From positions 1-6,158 of the forward strand of contig DAHWQF010000216.1 of assembly GCA_027334785.1 (NCBI GenBank): a stretch of 6,158 nucleotides of DNA, given 5' to 3'. The notes under the pieces were generated by a model, which was not told where the DNA came from, made no database searches, and saw nothing but the letters and a program-made list of their open reading frames with translations. The translations under genes and the position numbers were made by a program. Positions within the stretch are counted from its first letter, which is position 1. Every line of letters starts with the position of its first letter. This document shows positions 1 to 6,158 of the stretch, in pieces. This DNA is from Acidimicrobiaceae bacterium (GTDB taxonomy: Bacteria > Actinomycetota > Acidimicrobiia > Acidimicrobiales > Palsa-688).

Positions 1-6
1 CCGGCG

Positions 7-690
7 CTAAGCTTTTTCCTCCCCTCGGTGCTTCGCCCCGCCTGAGCGGGCAACGGCTTGCGCCACGAGCCACCTGGTCACGACGTCGGCGACCTCCTCC
101 TCCCGCCGGCGCAGGCTGTGGTCGGCGCCCTCGACAAAGTGCAGCGTGACCGGGCCGGGCACAGCGGACACGCACTGTTCGAGCTCCCTGGGCGTGGCGA
201 AGGCGTCGCGGGTGCCGGAAACAAACAGGCACGGTAGCCGGAGCCGCGAGAAGTGCTCGGTCCGGAGGCGCTCGGGCCGGCCAGGCGGGTGGAGCGGGTA
301 GCTCACCAGCACCAGGCCGGCGGCAGGCATCCCGCTCGCCACCGCCATCGAGCACATCCTCCCGCCCATCGACCGGCCACCCGCGAAGACCCTTTCGGGG
401 CGGACGCCCCCCGACGCAGCCAGTGAGGCTGCCTCGCCTATTACCGTAGAGACGAGCACGTCCGGACGGTCCGGCCCCCGCCGCCCCGCCCGGCGGTACG
501 GGAATTCCATCCTCTTCACCACGAAGCCCGCCCCGGCCGCCGCCCGGTCGATGGCCAGAAGGCCGGCCTGGTCGCTGCCGGCGCCGGCCCCCGGGGCGAG
601 CAGCAGGCCCCACCGGCCGCTGCCTCCTGCTCCCTTGGCCACCATGGCCCGAGACCTTAGCCATAACAGCTCTTCGCACGGCCAACGCAC
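7..690 (-). CDS. Alpha/beta hydrolase, KANL3/Tex30-like (dienelactone-hydrolase-like) family
   Basis: A small cytosolic serine hydrolase of unknown substrate, complete in the window. Residues are numbered from the upstream GTG at 688-690. An oxyanion-region motif LLLAPGAGAGSD lies at 29-40. The nucleophile elbow GGRSMGG (104-110) gives Ser107. GTRDAF gives a candidate acid Asp162, and GADHSL gives His191. The stretch YPLHPPGRPERLR after the nucleophile strand is typical of the KANL3/Tex30-like group within the alpha/beta hydrolases, and a length of 210-230 residues fits. The start is uncertain. The GTG at 690 follows an in-frame stop by one codon, and its only purine-rich sequence abuts the start. 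An ATG at 643-645 (residue 16) has AAGG nine bases upstream and would leave 212 residues with a more normal N-terminus, so I prefer it. The gene is divergent from the transporter at 733, and the 42-87 base gap must hold both promoters. There is no signal peptide or membrane segment. Function beyond ester or thioester-type hydrolase is not assignable. Confidence 0.85.
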   Translation of the reverse strand: MRWPCEELLWLRSRAMVAKGAGGSGRWGLLLAPGAGAGSDQAGLLAIDRAAAGAGFVVKRMEFPYRRAGRRGPDRPDVLVSTVIGEAASLAASGGVRPERVFAGGRSMGGRMCSMAVASGMPAAGLVLVSYPLHPPGRPERLRTEHFSRLRLPCLFVSGTRDAFATPRELEQCVSAVPGPVTLHFVEGADHSLRRREEEVADVVTRWLVAQAVARSGGAKHRGEEKA

Positions 691-732
691 CTTCTAGCCG
701 CGCGCCGGTAGGCCACTAGTCTTGGACCGCCC

Positions 733-1488
733 ATGACCCTCTCTGGCGGCCAAGAACTCCTGCTCACCCTGGCCGGGCTCGGGGCCGGCTTCGTCAATGG
801 GGCAGCTGGGGGTGGGACGCTCATATCGTTCCCGGCGCTCCTCGCCGTCGGTTACCCGGCTCTTACGGCCAACGTCACCTCGACAGTCGGGATATGGTCA
901 GGCTACCTGGGTGGCTCGGCCGGTTTCCGCCAAGAGGTAAGCGACCAGAAAGGCAGGCTGGGGGTGCTGGCGGCCACGGTCACGGCTGGCGCCGTGGCGG
1001 GCGGGGTCCTGCTGCTCACGACCCCGAGCCACGATTTTGCCGTGATCGTGCCGTACCTACTGCTGGCCGCCTGCGCGCTCTTCGCCGTCCAGCCCCTCCT
1101 CGCTCGGCGGCTCCGCCAACAGGGCACTGCCAAGCGCCTTCACGCCGTCGTGCTCCACGCCGGCACCTTCGTCGGGGCGGTTTACGGCGCCTATTTCGGC
1201 GCCGGCCTCGGCGTCGTGCTGTTGGCCGTGCTCGGCAGCACCCTCCCCGAACCGCTCATCAGGGTGAACGGGCTCCGCAGCGTCGTGGCCCTCATGGTCA
1301 ACACGATCGCGGTCATAATCTTCGTGGCCCGCGCTCATGTGGCATGGGCCGCTGCCGGCTTGATGGTGGGTTGCGCGCTCGTAGGAGGCTATGCCGGCGC
1401 CCGAGTGGCCAGAAGGGTGCCGACCAGTCTCCTGCGGGTAGCCATAATCGCTATCGGCCTCGCTAGCGCCCTCGACCTACTGCTCTAA
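733..1488 (+). CDS. TauE/SafE (TSUP) family membrane transporter
   Basis: A 251-residue inner-membrane protein of the TSUP (TauE/SafE/YfcA) family, whose members move sulfite, organosulfonates or other small anions. It has about eight hydrophobic segments, near residues 7-25, 28-45, 74-96, 103-122, 138-168, 180-198, 203-224 and 233-251. The family's two-repeat architecture is visible. Repeat 1 carries GFVNGAAGGGTLISFPALL (19-37), with the N-terminal glycine-rich and Pro signature, followed by LTANVTSTVG. Repeat 2 carries GAVYGAYFGAGLGVVLL (148-164), followed by RVNGLRSVVALMVN. Length is normal for the family and nothing is truncated. The start ATG at 733 has only a weak upstream GGA, so translation initiation may be modest or the transcript nearly leaderless. 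It lies 51 bases upstream of the deaminase gene on the same strand and is probably the first gene of that operon. TSUP substrates cannot be read from sequence; carriage of a purine-related compound is only a context inference. Confidence 0.9.
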   Translation: MTLSGGQELLLTLAGLGAGFVNGAAGGGTLISFPALLAVGYPALTANVTSTVGIWSGYLGGSAGFRQEVSDQKGRLGVLAATVTAGAVAGGVLLLTTPSHDFAVIVPYLLLAACALFAVQPLLARRLRQQGTAKRLHAVVLHAGTFVGAVYGAYFGAGLGVVLLAVLGSTLPEPLIRVNGLRSVVALMVNTIAVIIFVARAHVAWAAAGLMVGCALVGGYAGARVARRVPTSLLRVAIIAIGLASALDLLL

Positions 1489-1528
1489 GGACCCGGCGAG
1501 GGAAAGGTGGTCAGCGAAACACCAGTGT

Positions 1529-1532
1529 AAGG
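1529..1532 (+). promoter_or_regulatory. Ribosome binding site for the deaminase gene
   Basis: AAGG (within TAAGGTTGG) lies seven bases before the ATG at 1540. This supports that ATG over other in-frame possibilities and shows that the deaminase has its own initiation signal despite being close behind the transporter gene. Confidence 0.6.
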
Positions 1533-1539
1533 TTGGACC

Positions 1540-2958
1540 ATGTCCGAGCCGGCGCCGGCGAAGGACGGCAACGCCCCGGTCGAGTTGGTCGTGGGTGGAG
1601 CGGACCTCGTGGTGACGATGGACGGCGGCCGCGAAGTCGCCGGCGGGTGGGTGGCCATCGACCATGGCGTCGTGGCAGGCATAGGCAGGACGGGCAGCGA
1701 GCCTCCGGCACGACGGACGCTCGACGCGAGCGGCTGCGTCGTAACACCGGGGCTCATCAACACTCACCACCACATCTTCCAAAACCTGACGCGTGCCTTT
1801 GCCCCCGCCAGTCGCTCAAGGCTGTTCGGTTGGGCCAAGACCTTGTACCCTCACTGGGCACTCGTAGACGAAGAAGCCGTTTACCTCTCGGCCTTCGTGG
1901 GCCTGGCCGAGCTCGCCCTTTCTGGTTGCACGACGACGACCGACCACCTCTACCTGCACCCCAAAGGCGCCGGCGACCTCCTCGCGGCCGAGGTAAAGGC
2001 AGCACAAGAGCTCGGTTTTCGCTTCCACCCCACGCGAGGCTCGATGAGCGTGTCGGAAGAAGAAGGTGGCCTGCCCCCAAAGGTCCTTTGCGAGGACGAA
2101 GACGCCATCTTGGTGGCCAGCGAGAACGCCGTGGCCAAATACCATGACCCTTCGCCGGGGGCCATGCTCCGCGTCGCCCTCGCACCTTGTTCGGTGTTCT
2201 CCGTTAGCCGCCGGCTCATGTCCGAGACGGCCGAGCTGGCCGAACGCCTCGACGTACGGCTCCACACCCACCTCGCCGAAGACACCGACGAAGACGCCTA
2301 CTGCTTGGAAAAGTACAACTGTCGACCGGTCGAGTTGTTTGAGGAGCTCGGCTGGATGACGCCCCGCTCATGGGTCGCCCACTGCGTGCACCCCGACGCC
2401 TCCGAGGTACGCCGCTTGGGCGCCGCTCAAGTGGGTGTGGCGCACTGCCCGAGCTCCAACCTGATATTGGCCGCCGGGCTCGCACCGGTGGCCGAGCTAC
2501 TGGCGGCCGGGGCTCCTGTTGGGCTCGGCTGCGACGGGTCGGCGTCGGCAGACTCGGCCTCCCTGTGGCTGGAAGCGAGGACGGCGATGTTGCTGGCCCG
2601 CTACCGTTCGGGCGACGCTTCTTTCGGGGCTCGCGAAGCCCTCGAGCTCGCCACCCTGGGAGGCGCCGCCTGCCTCGGCCGGCGAGGCGAGCTCGGCGTC
2701 CTCCGCCCGGGGGCCGCCGGCGACCTCGTCTGTTGGAAGCTCGAGGGGACGGCCTTCGCCGGCGCGCTGTCCGACCCGGTCGAGGCCTTGCTCCGCTGCG
2801 GGCCGCTCAGTGCGTGGCACACCGTCGTGGGCGGCAAGAACCTGGTCGAAGAGGGCCGCCTGCTCCACCCCGCCCTCGCGGACCGCCTCAAACGGCACAA
2901 GGCGGCTTCGGCGAGGATCCAGGGTTTCCCCCAGCAGCCAGCACAAGGAACTGGTTGA
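1540..2958 (+). CDS. 8-oxoguanine deaminase-type amidohydrolase
   Basis: A 472-residue cytosolic metal-dependent deaminase of the amidohydrolase superfamily (TRZ/ATZ, cytosine deaminase-like clan). The expected reaction is 8-oxoguanine plus water to urate plus ammonia. An N-terminal beta-sandwich (about 14-68) precedes VTPGLINTHHHIF, which gives metal ligands His76 and His78. The TIM barrel continues through GCTTTTDHLYL (129-139) and RGSMS (167-171), then ALAPCSVFSVS. HTHLAE follows, with ligand His244 and catalytic Glu247. Next come AHC with His281, then GVAHCPSSN, and GLGCDGSASAD with the metal-binding Asp332. The C-terminal sandwich closes with GAAGDLVCW and VVGGKNLVEEG. RGSMS, GGLPP, EDEDAIL, the HTHLAE context and GSAS match the 8-oxoguanine deaminase group typified by Pseudomonas aeruginosa PA0142, rather than guanine or S-adenosylhomocysteine deaminases. 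Isocytosine or another aminoazine is an alternative substrate. The gene sits downstream of a TSUP transporter, and its TGA overlaps the ATG of the RCC1 gene by one base. Confidence 0.88.
   Translation: MSEPAPAKDGNAPVELVVGGADLVVTMDGGREVAGGWVAIDHGVVAGIGRTGSEPPARRTLDASGCVVTPGLINTHHHIFQNLTRAFAPASRSRLFGWAKTLYPHWALVDEEAVYLSAFVGLAELALSGCTTTTDHLYLHPKGAGDLLAAEVKAAQELGFRFHPTRGSMSVSEEEGGLPPKVLCEDEDAILVASENAVAKYHDPSPGAMLRVALAPCSVFSVSRRLMSETAELAERLDVRLHTHLAEDTDEDAYCLEKYNCRPVELFEELGWMTPRSWVAHCVHPDASEVRRLGAAQVGVAHCPSSNLILAAGLAPVAELLAAGAPVGLGCDGSASADSASLWLEARTAMLLARYRSGDASFGAREALELATLGGAACLGRRGELGVLRPGAAGDLVCWKLEGTAFAGALSDPVEALLRCGPLSAWHTVVGGKNLVEEGRLLHPALADRLKRHKAASARIQGFPQQPAQGTG
2945..2949 (+). promoter_or_regulatory. 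Ribosome binding site for the RCC1-repeat gene, inside the deaminase 3' end
   Basis: AAGGA lies eight bases before the ATG at 2958 and inside the last codons of the deaminase gene. Together with the TGATG stop/start overlap, it fixes the true start of the RCC1 protein. It argues against the much longer open frame that extends upstream through the deaminase gene. Confidence 0.75.
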
Positions 2959-4157
2959 TGTCCCCTCGCTCGGGCACCGTCCGCGGGAGGTCCTTGGCCG
3001 CCGGCGCCGCCGGCATCTTGGCAGCAACTTTGGCAATGCCGGCGGCACCCGGAGGAGCCGCGACGGCACCGGCACCGCGCCTGCGCCAGCTCGCCGCCGG
3101 CGGCTTTTCCGCCTACGCCCTCGGTGCCAACGGCGAGGTGTGGGCGTGGGGGGACGACATGGAGGGCCAGCTCGGCAACGGTTCGGACAACACTGCTTCT
3201 GACGTGCCCTTGCGAGTAGTGGGGGTCCGCCGAGCGAGCGCCCTCGCCGCTTCGGACAACACCGCCTACGCCCTCGGGGAGGGGAAGGTGTGGGCGTGGG
3301 GCGACGACGGGCAGGGACAAGCCGCCAACGGCAGGACGGCGTACAGCCAGCGACGTCCTGAAGTCATCGGCCACCTAAGCGGGGTGACTGAGGTGGCGGC
3401 GGGCGGCTACTCTGCCTACGCCCTCGGTGAGGGGGGCAGGGTTTGGGCGTGGGGCGACAACTCCATGGGCCAGCTCGGCACGAGCCTCTCGGTGAACGGC
3501 GAGGTCTTCCCACACCAGATGGCGCGCCTCGGGGGGGTAGAGCGCCTCATCGCTGGAGAGAGCACAGCGTACGCCCTGCGCAAGGGCGGGACCGTATGGG
3601 CGTGGGGCGACGACTCCTTCGCAGAGCTCGGCCGGCGGCTCTCCACCCCAGCGAGCCCTGAGCCGCTCCGTCTGCCGCGCCTTCGAGGGGTAGTCATGAT
3701 CGCGGCGAGTGCGTTCACCGGCTTCGCCCTGGCCCGCGGTGGCACGGTGTGGGCGTGGGGTGACGGCTCCTTCGGTCTCCTCGGGACCAGCCCGTGCGGG
3801 GTACGTCCGCGACGCAAGTGCCTATCCTCGTCAGTGCCTGTACGGGTGAGCGGGCTCGGCCACGTGGTTGCCATCGCCGCCGGAGGGCAAAGCGCTTATG
3901 CCCTCGGTGCCGGCGGGACGGTGTGGGCGTGGGGAAGCAACGCCTACGGCCAGCTAGGCAACGGCACCACCAAGGCTTCCACCAAGCCGGTGCGCGTGGC
4001 CCGGCTCCGCCATGTCGTATCGATCGCCGCGGGGGGCAGCGCCGGCTATGCGCTGGAGGCGGACGGGACCGTGTGGGCCTGGGGTGACAACTCCTACGGC
4101 CAACTGGGCAACGGGACAACCGTTTCCTCCGCGGTCCCGGTCCGGGTCAGGCTCTGA
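2958..4157 (+). CDS. Exported seven-bladed RCC1-repeat beta-propeller protein
   Basis: A 399-residue protein with a Sec-type signal peptide followed by one complete RCC1 propeller. The signal has Arg4, Arg9 and Arg11, a hydrophobic core at about 12-27 and an Ala-rich c-region, with cleavage probably near 35-37. There is no twin-arginine motif or lipobox. The mature part has seven RCC1 repeats, each with AYALG-type and VWAWGDNSYGQLGNG-type strands. VWAWG begins at residues 61, 111, 162, 213, 264, 322 and 372, a spacing of 50-51 except 58 between blades 5 and 6. Seven is the classical RCC1 blade number, so the domain looks complete. Blade 5 carries an insertion with the protein's only two cysteines (280 and 288), a likely disulfide loop. 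Bacterial RCC1 proteins are mostly uncharacterised; the propeller is a binding scaffold, and guanine-nucleotide exchange should not be assumed. The start overlaps the deaminase stop, so the two are probably translationally coupled. No anchor or sorting signal is visible, so it is likely secreted. Confidence 0.9.
   Translation: MSPRSGTVRGRSLAAGAAGILAATLAMPAAPGGAATAPAPRLRQLAAGGFSAYALGANGEVWAWGDDMEGQLGNGSDNTASDVPLRVVGVRRASALAASDNTAYALGEGKVWAWGDDGQGQAANGRTAYSQRRPEVIGHLSGVTEVAAGGYSAYALGEGGRVWAWGDNSMGQLGTSLSVNGEVFPHQMARLGGVERLIAGESTAYALRKGGTVWAWGDDSFAELGRRLSTPASPEPLRLPRLRGVVMIAASAFTGFALARGGTVWAWGDGSFGLLGTSPCGVRPRRKCLSSSVPVRVSGLGHVVAIAAGGQSAYALGAGGTVWAWGSNAYGQLGNGTTKASTKPVRVARLRHVVSIAAGGSAGYALEADGTVWAWGDNSYGQLGNGTTVSSAVPVRVRL
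3081..4157 (+). repeat. Seven tandem RCC1 blade repeats, about 150-153 bases each
   Basis: The coding sequence is a degenerate tandem repeat. A nearly invariant core (gtgtgggcgtgggg and close variants) begins at 3138, 3288, 3441, 3594, 3747, 3921 and 4071. The period is 150-153 bases apart from one 174-base interval caused by the blade-5 insertion. The core is far more conserved at DNA level than the intervening strands. Repeats 6 and 7 also share near-identical flanks (TVWAWG, then a Tyr-Gly-Gln-Leu-Gly-Asn-Gly run), suggesting the most recent duplication or gene conversion. These are protein repeats, not CRISPR or mobile-element repeats. Confidence 0.85.
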
Positions 4158-4281
4158 CGCGCGACCGCGGCCCAGAGCAGCCGGCCCAGCGCCTCAGTCT
4201 CAGGGCGCGCTTACGCGGGACGACGGGGCCGCAGTGGCTCTGAGGTAGCATCACGCCCCGGTAAAGGCAGGCAAGGCAGAT

Positions 4282-4286
4282 AGGAG
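4282..4286 (+). promoter_or_regulatory. Strong ribosome binding site for the aldo/keto reductase
   Basis: AGGAG lies five bases before the ATG at 4292. It is the best Shine-Dalgarno match in the window and fixes the start. The 134-base gap from the RCC1 stop suggests the reductase may have its own promoter, but I could not identify a convincing -35/-10 pair. Confidence 0.7.
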
Positions 4287-4291
4287 TAATC

Positions 4292-5326
4292 ATGCGATAC
4301 CGCACACTGGGCTCGAGCGGCTGCGCCGTCTCGGTGCTCGCCCTCGGCACCATGACCTTTGGTTCTGAGACCGACGAGGCCGGGAGCCATGCCCAGCTGG
4401 ACCGGTTCTTCGAGGCCGGGGGAAACCTCATAGACACCGCCGACGTCTACAGCGGCACAGAGTCCGAGTCCATCATCGGCCGCTGGCTCGCCAAGAAATC
4501 GCCCGAGGTGAGGGACGAGGCCGTGGTCGCTACCAAGGGCCGCTTCCCGACGGGCACCGGCCCCAACGACCTCGGGCTTTCCCGCCGGCACCTAAGCAGG
4601 GCGATCGATGCCTCTCTCCGCCGCCTCGGCGTCGAATGCATCGACTTGTACCAAGTCCACGCCTACGACCCGCTCACCCCCCTCGAAGAGACGCTGCGGG
4701 CGTTGGACGACGCCGTGCGGACGGGGAAAATCCACTATGTAGGGCTCTCCAACTTCACGGGCTGGCAAGTACAAAAGGTCGTCGACATAGCCGAGTTTCG
4801 CGGGTTCTCCCGTCCTGTCACCTTGCAGCCCCAGTACAACCTCCTCGTGCGCGAGATCGAGTGGGAAATCGTCCCTGCCTGCCAGGCCGAGGGCCTCGGG
4901 CTCCTGCCCTGGTCGCCGCTCGGGGGCGGGTGGCTCACCGGCAAGTACCACCGTGACGAACCCCCGACAGGGCCGACCCGCCTTGGCGACAACCCCGACC
5001 GGGGCGTGGAAGCTTATGGCCGGCGCAACCCGCGCCAGCGGACCTGGGACGTGGTCGGCGCGGTGGAGGCCGTAGCTCGCGACCGCGGTTGCTCCATGGC
5101 CCAGGTGGCGCTCAATTGGCTGCGGGACCGGCCGGCGGTCACCTCGGTCATCCTGGGCGCCCGGACCCTCGAACAACTCGAGGACAACTTGGGTGCCGCC
5201 GACCTCGACCTCTCGCCCGAAGAGACAGGCAGGCTCGATGATGCGAGCGACCCAGGCGCCGCCGACTACCCCTACGGCGGGCCGGGCACCGACCAGCGCA
5301 GCCGGAAGATCGAAGGAGGGCGCTAA
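4292..5326 (+). CDS. Aldo/keto reductase family oxidoreductase
   Basis: A 344-residue cytosolic NADPH-dependent reductase of the aldo/keto reductase superfamily, acting on unidentified aldehydes or ketones. It is a complete (beta/alpha)8 barrel. The N-terminus reads MRYRTLGSSGCAVSVLALGT, and the catalytic tetrad is intact: Asp48 and Tyr53 (LIDTADVYS), Lys82 (ATKGRF) and His123 (LYQVHAYD). Cofactor-site segments are present: GLSNF (151-155), LQPQYNLL with Gln179 (178-185), PWSPLGGGWLTGKY (206-219), and the C-terminal ILGARTLEQLEDNL (287-300) that grips the nucleotide's adenosine phosphate. The length fits the bacterial YajO/AKR11-12-like group of long family members, but the exact subfamily cannot be set by eye. 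The start is fixed by a strong AGGAG. The gene is on the same strand as the deaminase cluster but is separated by 134 bases, so co-transcription is possible but not shown. It converges with the peptidase gene on the opposite strand. Confidence 0.93.
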   Translation: MRYRTLGSSGCAVSVLALGTMTFGSETDEAGSHAQLDRFFEAGGNLIDTADVYSGTESESIIGRWLAKKSPEVRDEAVVATKGRFPTGTGPNDLGLSRRHLSRAIDASLRRLGVECIDLYQVHAYDPLTPLEETLRALDDAVRTGKIHYVGLSNFTGWQVQKVVDIAEFRGFSRPVTLQPQYNLLVREIEWEIVPACQAEGLGLLPWSPLGGGWLTGKYHRDEPPTGPTRLGDNPDRGVEAYGRRNPRQRTWDVVGAVEAVARDRGCSMAQVALNWLRDRPAVTSVILGARTLEQLEDNLGAADLDLSPEETGRLDDASDPGAADYPYGGPGTDQRSRKIEGGR

Positions 5327-5364
5327 CCAAGGGTGGCCTGAAAACGGCCGATGTGCGCCGGCAG

Positions 5365-5396
5365 GAGCCACATCGACCAGAAAACAGGCTCATTTT
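5365..5396. terminator. Possible weak terminator in the convergent gap
   Basis: In the gap between the reductase stop (5326) and the peptidase stop (5514), GAGCC (5365-5369) can pair with GGCTC (5387-5391) and is followed by ATTTT. On the other strand a TTTT run lies within the loop region. The stem is only five pairs and the loop is 17 bases, so this is a poor intrinsic terminator. A shorter GGCC/GGCC hairpin with a seven-base loop sits at 5335-5349. The convergent arrangement predicts termination here, but the sequence evidence is thin. The rest of the gap shows no gene or RNA that I can recognise. Confidence 0.2.
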
Positions 5397-5513
5397 GTAC
5401 CAAAGACTGGTGGATGTGGGGCCTCCGGCTTCACGTCGGTGAGTTTTCGGAGCGGTCTCGTGCCGGCGGCCGCTCAGGCCACCCTGCGGCACCCCGACCG
5501 CCGCCGACCGCCC

Positions 5514-6089
5514 CTAACTGCGCCCGTCCTGCCCGCCGGCGAGCTCCGTAGGGAACTGCTCGAGAAGAAGGGGGCCGGCACCGAGCGCTTGCGCGTGCCA
5601 CTTCTTCAGGTCGAACGCGCTCCCGAGGCGCCGGCGGGCCTCGGCGCGCGCCTCCAGCCAGGCCCGTTCGCCCACTTTGTAGCAGATCGCCTGCCCCGGC
5701 CAGCCGAGGTAGCGGTCGAGCTCGCTCGCCGCGAAATCGGGTGGGAAGCAGCTGCGCTCGTCGACGAACTCCTTGCCGAGGGCCGGCGTCCAAGCCTCGC
5801 CCGGGTGAAAGGGCTCGCCGGCGGGTAGGGCGAGCTCGAGGTGCATACCGAGGTCCACCACCACTCGCACAGCCCGAAACACCTGCTCGCGGAGGAAGCC
5901 GAGCCGGAACTCCGGCTTGTCGAAATAGCCGAGCTCGTCCATCAGGCGCTCGGCGTAGAGCGCCCACCCTTCGCCGTGGCCGCTCACGAACGTCGTCCGC
6001 TGGAACCGGCTCAGCTCGTCTCTCAAGTACCGGACCTGGCCGACTTGGAGGTGGTGGCCCGGGACCGCTTCGTGGTAGCAGATCGACAC
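5514..6089 (-). pseudogene. DUF885 family metallopeptidase, C-terminal part only (5' end cut by an inversion junction)
   Basis: This is the C-terminal third of a DUF885 protein, a family of putative zinc peptidases usually about 550-600 residues long. From the cut end the frame reads VSICYHEAVPGHHLQ with the family's HExxPGHH metal motif. GHGEGWALYAERLMDELGYF follows and contains the candidate third ligand Glu. It continues with LREQVFRAVRVVVDLGMH, then GWPGQAICYKVGE, ending at a TAG at 5514-5516. These blocks are in family order and without frameshift, so the retained part looks recently functional. An ATG at 6090-6092 could be read as a start, but it would begin a few residues before the catalytic motif and lacks the roughly 350-residue N-terminal domain. 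An in-frame TAG lies one codon upstream of it. I therefore read it as junction sequence. The missing neighbouring sequence is on the opposite strand from 6091. If the junction is an artefact, the real gene is probably intact. Confidence 0.85.
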
Positions 6090-6090
6090 C

Positions 6091-6158
6091 ATGTACTACA
6101 CAGGCCCGTCAGAGGACTTCAGCCGGCCGGGGCGGACCTGGTACCCGACCCTGGGGAA
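6091..6158 (+). pseudogene. DUF885 metallopeptidase, internal fragment in opposite orientation, running off the window
   Basis: In the plus-strand frame starting at 6091 the sequence reads MYYTGPSEDFSRPGR, then TWYPTLG, and leaves the window in an aa dinucleotide (Lys or Asn). In DUF885 proteins a YYxxPSEDxSRPGxxWY block sits only about ten residues before the HExxPGHH motif. It is therefore the sequence expected immediately upstream of the minus-strand fragment ending at 6089, but it points the other way. The upstream plus-strand frame meets a TAG at 6076-6078, so this is not the start of a normal gene. The minus strand of the same stretch codes for nothing family-like and has the in-frame TAG. 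Family assignment rests on about 22 residues plus context. Confidence 0.75.

Noticed and set aside
2370..2957. An open frame continues upstream of the RCC1 start for about 196 codons through the deaminase gene.
   Set aside because: It is an out-of-frame, Arg/Pro-rich shadow of the well-conserved deaminase. The ATG at 2958 has a good ribosome binding site and is followed directly by a signal peptide.
2601..3374. Long antisense open frame opposite the deaminase and RCC1 genes.
   Set aside because: It is Arg/Pro/Ala-rich with no recognisable motif and lies opposite two well-supported genes; a codon-bias shadow.
3138..4085. Regularly spaced near-identical short repeats that might suggest a CRISPR array.
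   Set aside because: The repeats are 150-153 bases apart, in frame and encode the RCC1 VWAWG core, so they are protein repeats.
4189..4208. GCGCC/GGCGC hairpin after the RCC1 gene as a terminator.
   Set aside because: It has a short stem and no following T run, and such pairings are common by chance in GC-rich sequence.
4246..4251. TAGCAT as a -10 element for the aldo/keto reductase.
   Set aside because: There is no recognisable -35 at 16-18 bases upstream, so a single TANNNT hexamer is not enough.
5193..5828. Long plus-strand open frame across the end of the reductase and the peptidase region.
   Set aside because: It overlaps two recognisable genes in other frames and has low-complexity composition with no family-like motif. 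Stop-free frames are expected in DNA this GC-rich.
6090..6092. ATG as a genuine start for a short minus-strand HExxPGHH protein.
   Set aside because: It would omit the whole N-terminal domain, starting six residues before the catalytic motif. The upstream family sequence is present nearby but inverted, so the ATG is better explained as junction sequence.

Overview
This is a GC-rich bacterial fragment with strong G/C preference at third codon positions. It carries five genes and the edge of a sixth reading frame. Codon use, protein style and gene families (DUF885 peptidase, TSUP transporter, KANL3/Tex30-like hydrolase, exported RCC1 propeller) suggest an actinobacterium. A deep-branching soil or aquatic lineage such as Acidimicrobiia is a guess; no marker gene settles the taxonomy.

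Layout. Minus-strand positions 7-690 encode a small alpha/beta hydrolase. It is transcribed divergently from a plus-strand cluster: a TauE/SafE-type (TSUP) membrane transporter (733-1488), an 8-oxoguanine-deaminase-type amidohydrolase (1540-2958), and an exported seven-bladed RCC1-repeat protein (2958-4157). The deaminase stop and the RCC1 start share one base (TGATG). The deaminase follows the transporter by 51 bases, so the three are probably one transcript. After 134 bases comes an aldo/keto reductase with a strong ribosome binding site (4292-5326). Then follows a convergent gap of about 190 bases, and on the minus strand the C-terminal, HExxPGHH-containing part of a DUF885 metallopeptidase (5514-6089).

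How the genes may work together. The deaminase should convert oxidised guanine (8-oxoguanine) or a related aminoazine to the oxo product plus ammonia, and the TSUP protein could move a small anion or base. The RCC1 protein is exported, and why it is translationally coupled to a cytosolic purine deaminase is unknown. The hydrolase and the reductase look like independent housekeeping or detoxification genes.

The most striking observation is at the right edge. The DUF885 reading frame on the minus strand ends abruptly near 6090. The part of the same family's sequence that belongs just upstream (YYTGPSEDFSRPGR...) is found on the opposite, plus, strand from about 6091 to the window end. The two halves of one gene therefore point away from each other. 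This is an inversion junction: either a real rearrangement or, more likely, a fold-back chimera from amplification or assembly.
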